Shown here one piece after another: positions 62,202-64,000 of a stretch of DNA of 64,000 nt. How positions within the stretch are numbered: the first letter of the stretch is position 1; each line of letters opens with the position of its first letter. The DNA comes from JACJXF01 sp964349045 (GTDB taxonomy: Bacteria > Bacteroidota > Bacteroidia > Bacteroidales > GCA-2748055). Location of the stretch: contig CAYGFI010000004.1 of NCBI GenBank assembly GCA_964349045.1, positions 1 through 64,000 of the forward strand, given 5' to 3'. The notes under the pieces were generated by a model. That model ran no database searches and was not told the DNA's origin. It was given only the letters and a program-made list of their open reading frames with translations. Position numbers and translations under genes: made by a program.

Positions 62202-64000
62202 TTATTTTAATTCAGGGTCTTCTTCCTCCCATGTTATTTCAAATAATGGATCCTGCTTTTTCAATTTTTTTTCTTTCCTATTCTTTACGGCTTTTTCGGG
62301 AACTTCTTTTTCATCTCCCCAATCCATAATGAACTGACCATTTTGAGGATTACTTTCCGTTTTAATGAACTTTAAGGAATCGCCTTTAAACAATCCCAAT
62401 TCTTCATTAAGAATGGTTTTTAATAATTTTTTCTCTACCTGAAGGTCAGATTTAATCTTATTCACAGCTTCTTTTTTATCATACCGGATTTTAAAGTCGT
62501 CAGGAGTACCGGTAATAGAAAGATAAAGATTAGTTTTGCCAGGCCCATCGTCTTCGATGATTCCGAATTCTTCGTTTTCCTTTTTGGCCTTTTTTGCTTT
62601 CCCGGCAAGTATTTCGTTCAGGCTAAGTCTAAGTTTATATTCAAAGTAATTTTCAAATCCATGGGTTCCTGAAACTGTAATGTTAAATGCGGAAGAGTTA
62701 ATATCCATTTGAGGAATATAGACTTTCTCATCTTTTATCAGGATAGAATTTTTTAATGTTGAGAATCTGATATGCTTAAGTTCTGAAAGTGCAACGAATG
62801 ACGATAGTTCAGTAACAGGCTCAAAATTAATTAGTTCACCGTTCTCAATTACAAAATCAGATTCTGCGGTAAGGGTTTTTGTTAATAGTTTCAATTCAGG
62901 GCTGATTTGCGCAGAAAAATTAAGGCTCCCTGATGCAGAACCTTTGATATTTTCAGCAACAATAAAATCCTGTCCAAAATTATTAAAAGTATAGAATAAT
63001 TTGTAAATATCAATTTTATACAGATCACCTGAAGTATGAAGCAGCATTTTCCCATGATTATCTGCTATTATTACACCACCTGCAGAAACTCTTCCGCTCA
63101 TGGCTTGCATATTCACTGAAGAAACGCTCAAAAGTCCTGGCTTATAGCTGAACCATGTTTCCAGACCGGAAGCTATAAATTTTCCATAAACTAAACTATC
63201 AACATTACAGTGTAACTTAAGGTAAATATTATCAGGCATTTGAAAATCAGTGTTTTCTGTTGAATTTGGAATACCCGTAAAATCGATAACATTAAGATAT
63301 TCAGATGTAATATTTCCATTGACTCCGAGTATATCCGAGTGGTTTATAAAATAATCCCAGAAATGATTTACGACGAGATTTGCTGAGATGTTATTTTTCC
63401 CGAATTTCATTCTGATTACCGGCAACCAGGTTTCTCCATCTATTTTGATATTTCCTTCCAGCAGATCAAGAGGAATATCAGGATAGGGGATTTTTCCGGA
63501 GATTTGTTTAAAGTTCAGATCGCCGGATATTCCTTTTCCGGAAATATTTTCAATTTTAAAAGTTTTGAAAGAATCGAGGGATAAATGAACAGAAAGATCG
63601 GGATAAATGAATCCCTGCTCCAGGCTTAAATCATCAATTTTGATTATATCTGACAGATCTTTAGCTATGATGGTTCCTGATAGAGATGCCGACAGGTAAG
63701 GACTGATAAAATTATCCACCCTAAGTTTTCCATTCAGCTGATTCTTACCATAGTTTACAGAATAATTACTAAAGGTAAGCCTGCTGCTGGCAGCATTGCG
63801 TTGAGATCCATTGGAATAGCTTCCGTGCACTTCTATTCCGCTGATATTGCTTCCCTGGATGGGAAGGAAAACTTTTCCATTGGTAACCTTAAATGCAGCA
63901 CGAATAGCCGGAACTGCTGTAGCGCTGATTTCGCCAAGAATTTTAGCCAGAATATCAACTTTTCCTGAAGGGGCATACTTTTTAAGATTATCTGTATTAA
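62202..64000 (-). CDS. AsmA-like large envelope protein, cut by the window edge
   Basis: At least 599 codons run leftward without a stop from the window end; an apparent start at 63830 is an internal GTG, since the frame continues upstream (SGKVDILAKILGEISATAVP and on). The sequence is beta-rich with repeated short strands (LSVHLSLDSFKTFKIENISG, IDGETWLPVIRMKFGKN), the AsmA/TamB-like pattern of lipid-transport proteins bridging the periplasm. The C-terminal tail is charged (KNRKEKKLKKQDPLFEITWE). The N-terminus and any membrane anchor lie outside the window. Confidence 0.8.
   Translation of the reverse strand, partial: NTDNLKKYAPSGKVDILAKILGEISATAVPAIRAAFKVTNGKVFLPIQGSNISGIEVHGSYSNGSQRNAASSRLTFSNYSVNYGKNQLNGKLRVDNFISPYLSASLSGTIIAKDLSDIIKIDDLSLEQGFIYPDLSVHLSLDSFKTFKIENISGKGISGDLNFKQISGKIPYPDIPLDLLEGNIKIDGETWLPVIRMKFGKNNISANLVVNHFWDYFINHSDILGVNGNITSEYLNVIDFTGIPNSTENTDFQMPDNIYLKLHCNVDSLVYGKFIASGLETWFSYKPGLLSVSSVNMQAMSGRVSAGGVIIADNHGKMLLHTSGDLYKIDIYKLFYTFNNFGQDFIVAENIKGSASGSLNFSAQISPELKLLTKTLTAESDFVIENGELINFEPVTELSSFVALSELKHIRFSTLKNSILIKDEKVYIPQMDINSSAFNITVSGTHGFENYFEYKLRLSLNEILAGKAKKAKKENEEFGIIEDDGPGKTNLYLSITGTPDDFKIRYDKKEAVNKIKSDLQVEKKLLKTILNEELGLFKGDSLKFIKTESNPQNGQFIMDWGDEKEVPEKAVKNRKEKKLKKQDPLFEITWEEEDPELK

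Noticed and set aside
1..64000. CRISPR arrays, tRNA or rRNA genes, complete insertion sequences
   Set aside because: None seen by eye; a tRNAscan-SE and ISfinder search would be decisive.

Overview
The window looks like a chromosomal piece of a Bacteroidota genome, most likely of the order Bacteroidales in a broad sense. It is AT-rich. It carries GT117/DUF2723, DUF2721, Reg_prop/Y_Y_Y, CreD with an HTH_34 regulator, a DUF4369/thioredoxin-like lipid-side protein and TonB-family genes. Candidate promoters fit the Bacteroidota TAnnTTTG pattern. Family or genus cannot be decided from this window. No rRNA, tRNA, CRISPR array, prophage or intact insertion sequence was seen.

Layout. 1-2.3 kb is a gene graveyard: pieces of an RHS/YD-repeat gene, a small ORF pair, and a RelE-type toxin-antitoxin pair lying between two RHS pieces. 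2.3-13.4 kb is an arginine/proline block. carB reads leftward; argR, a GNAT acetyltransferase, argG, proC, an M20 deacylase, argH, proB and proA read rightward. The divergent region holds two 14-bp ARG-box-like palindromes 21 bp apart. argB, argC, argD and argF are not in the block. 13.4-31.7 kb is mixed housekeeping and envelope: an outer-membrane protein, atpD-atpC, a hydrolase, a GT9 enzyme, a TonB-like protein, a large metalloprotease/propeller/barrel protein, a second broken toxin-antitoxin pair fused to RHS debris, a SUI1-like factor, GT117, a catalytically altered GH16 protein, carA, a thioredoxin-like protein, a polyprenyl synthase and a small lipoprotein.

31.8-41.8 kb holds a SNF2 helicase, a TauE/SafE transporter, two DUF2721 proteins, and a CreD operon whose two promoter regions share one palindrome. 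It also holds a WYL protein that lacks its usual DNA-binding part and a 370-bp gap with two covarying hairpin elements. 41.9-53 kb holds a 1548-residue sensor phosphatase (two solute-binding-like domains, propeller, SpoIIE), an ABC exporter, and an oxidation module (GMC oxidoreductase, SGNH lipoprotein, aldehyde dehydrogenase). 53-64 kb holds xth, rsgA, a hybrid histidine kinase next to mnmH, an unknown conserved protein, and a leftward operon of an AsmA-like protein (cut by the window end), a histidine kinase and a U32 peptidase.

How the genes work together. carA/carB, argG and argH supply carbamoyl phosphate and the last two steps to arginine. proB, proA and proC make proline from glutamate. 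ArgR probably controls both the rightward operon and carB. The strongest candidates for undescribed biology are the twin hairpins at 41168-41336, the sensor-phosphatase fusion, the GH16 pseudoenzyme with charged repeats, and the in-frame GC-rich insertions in the RHS remnant.
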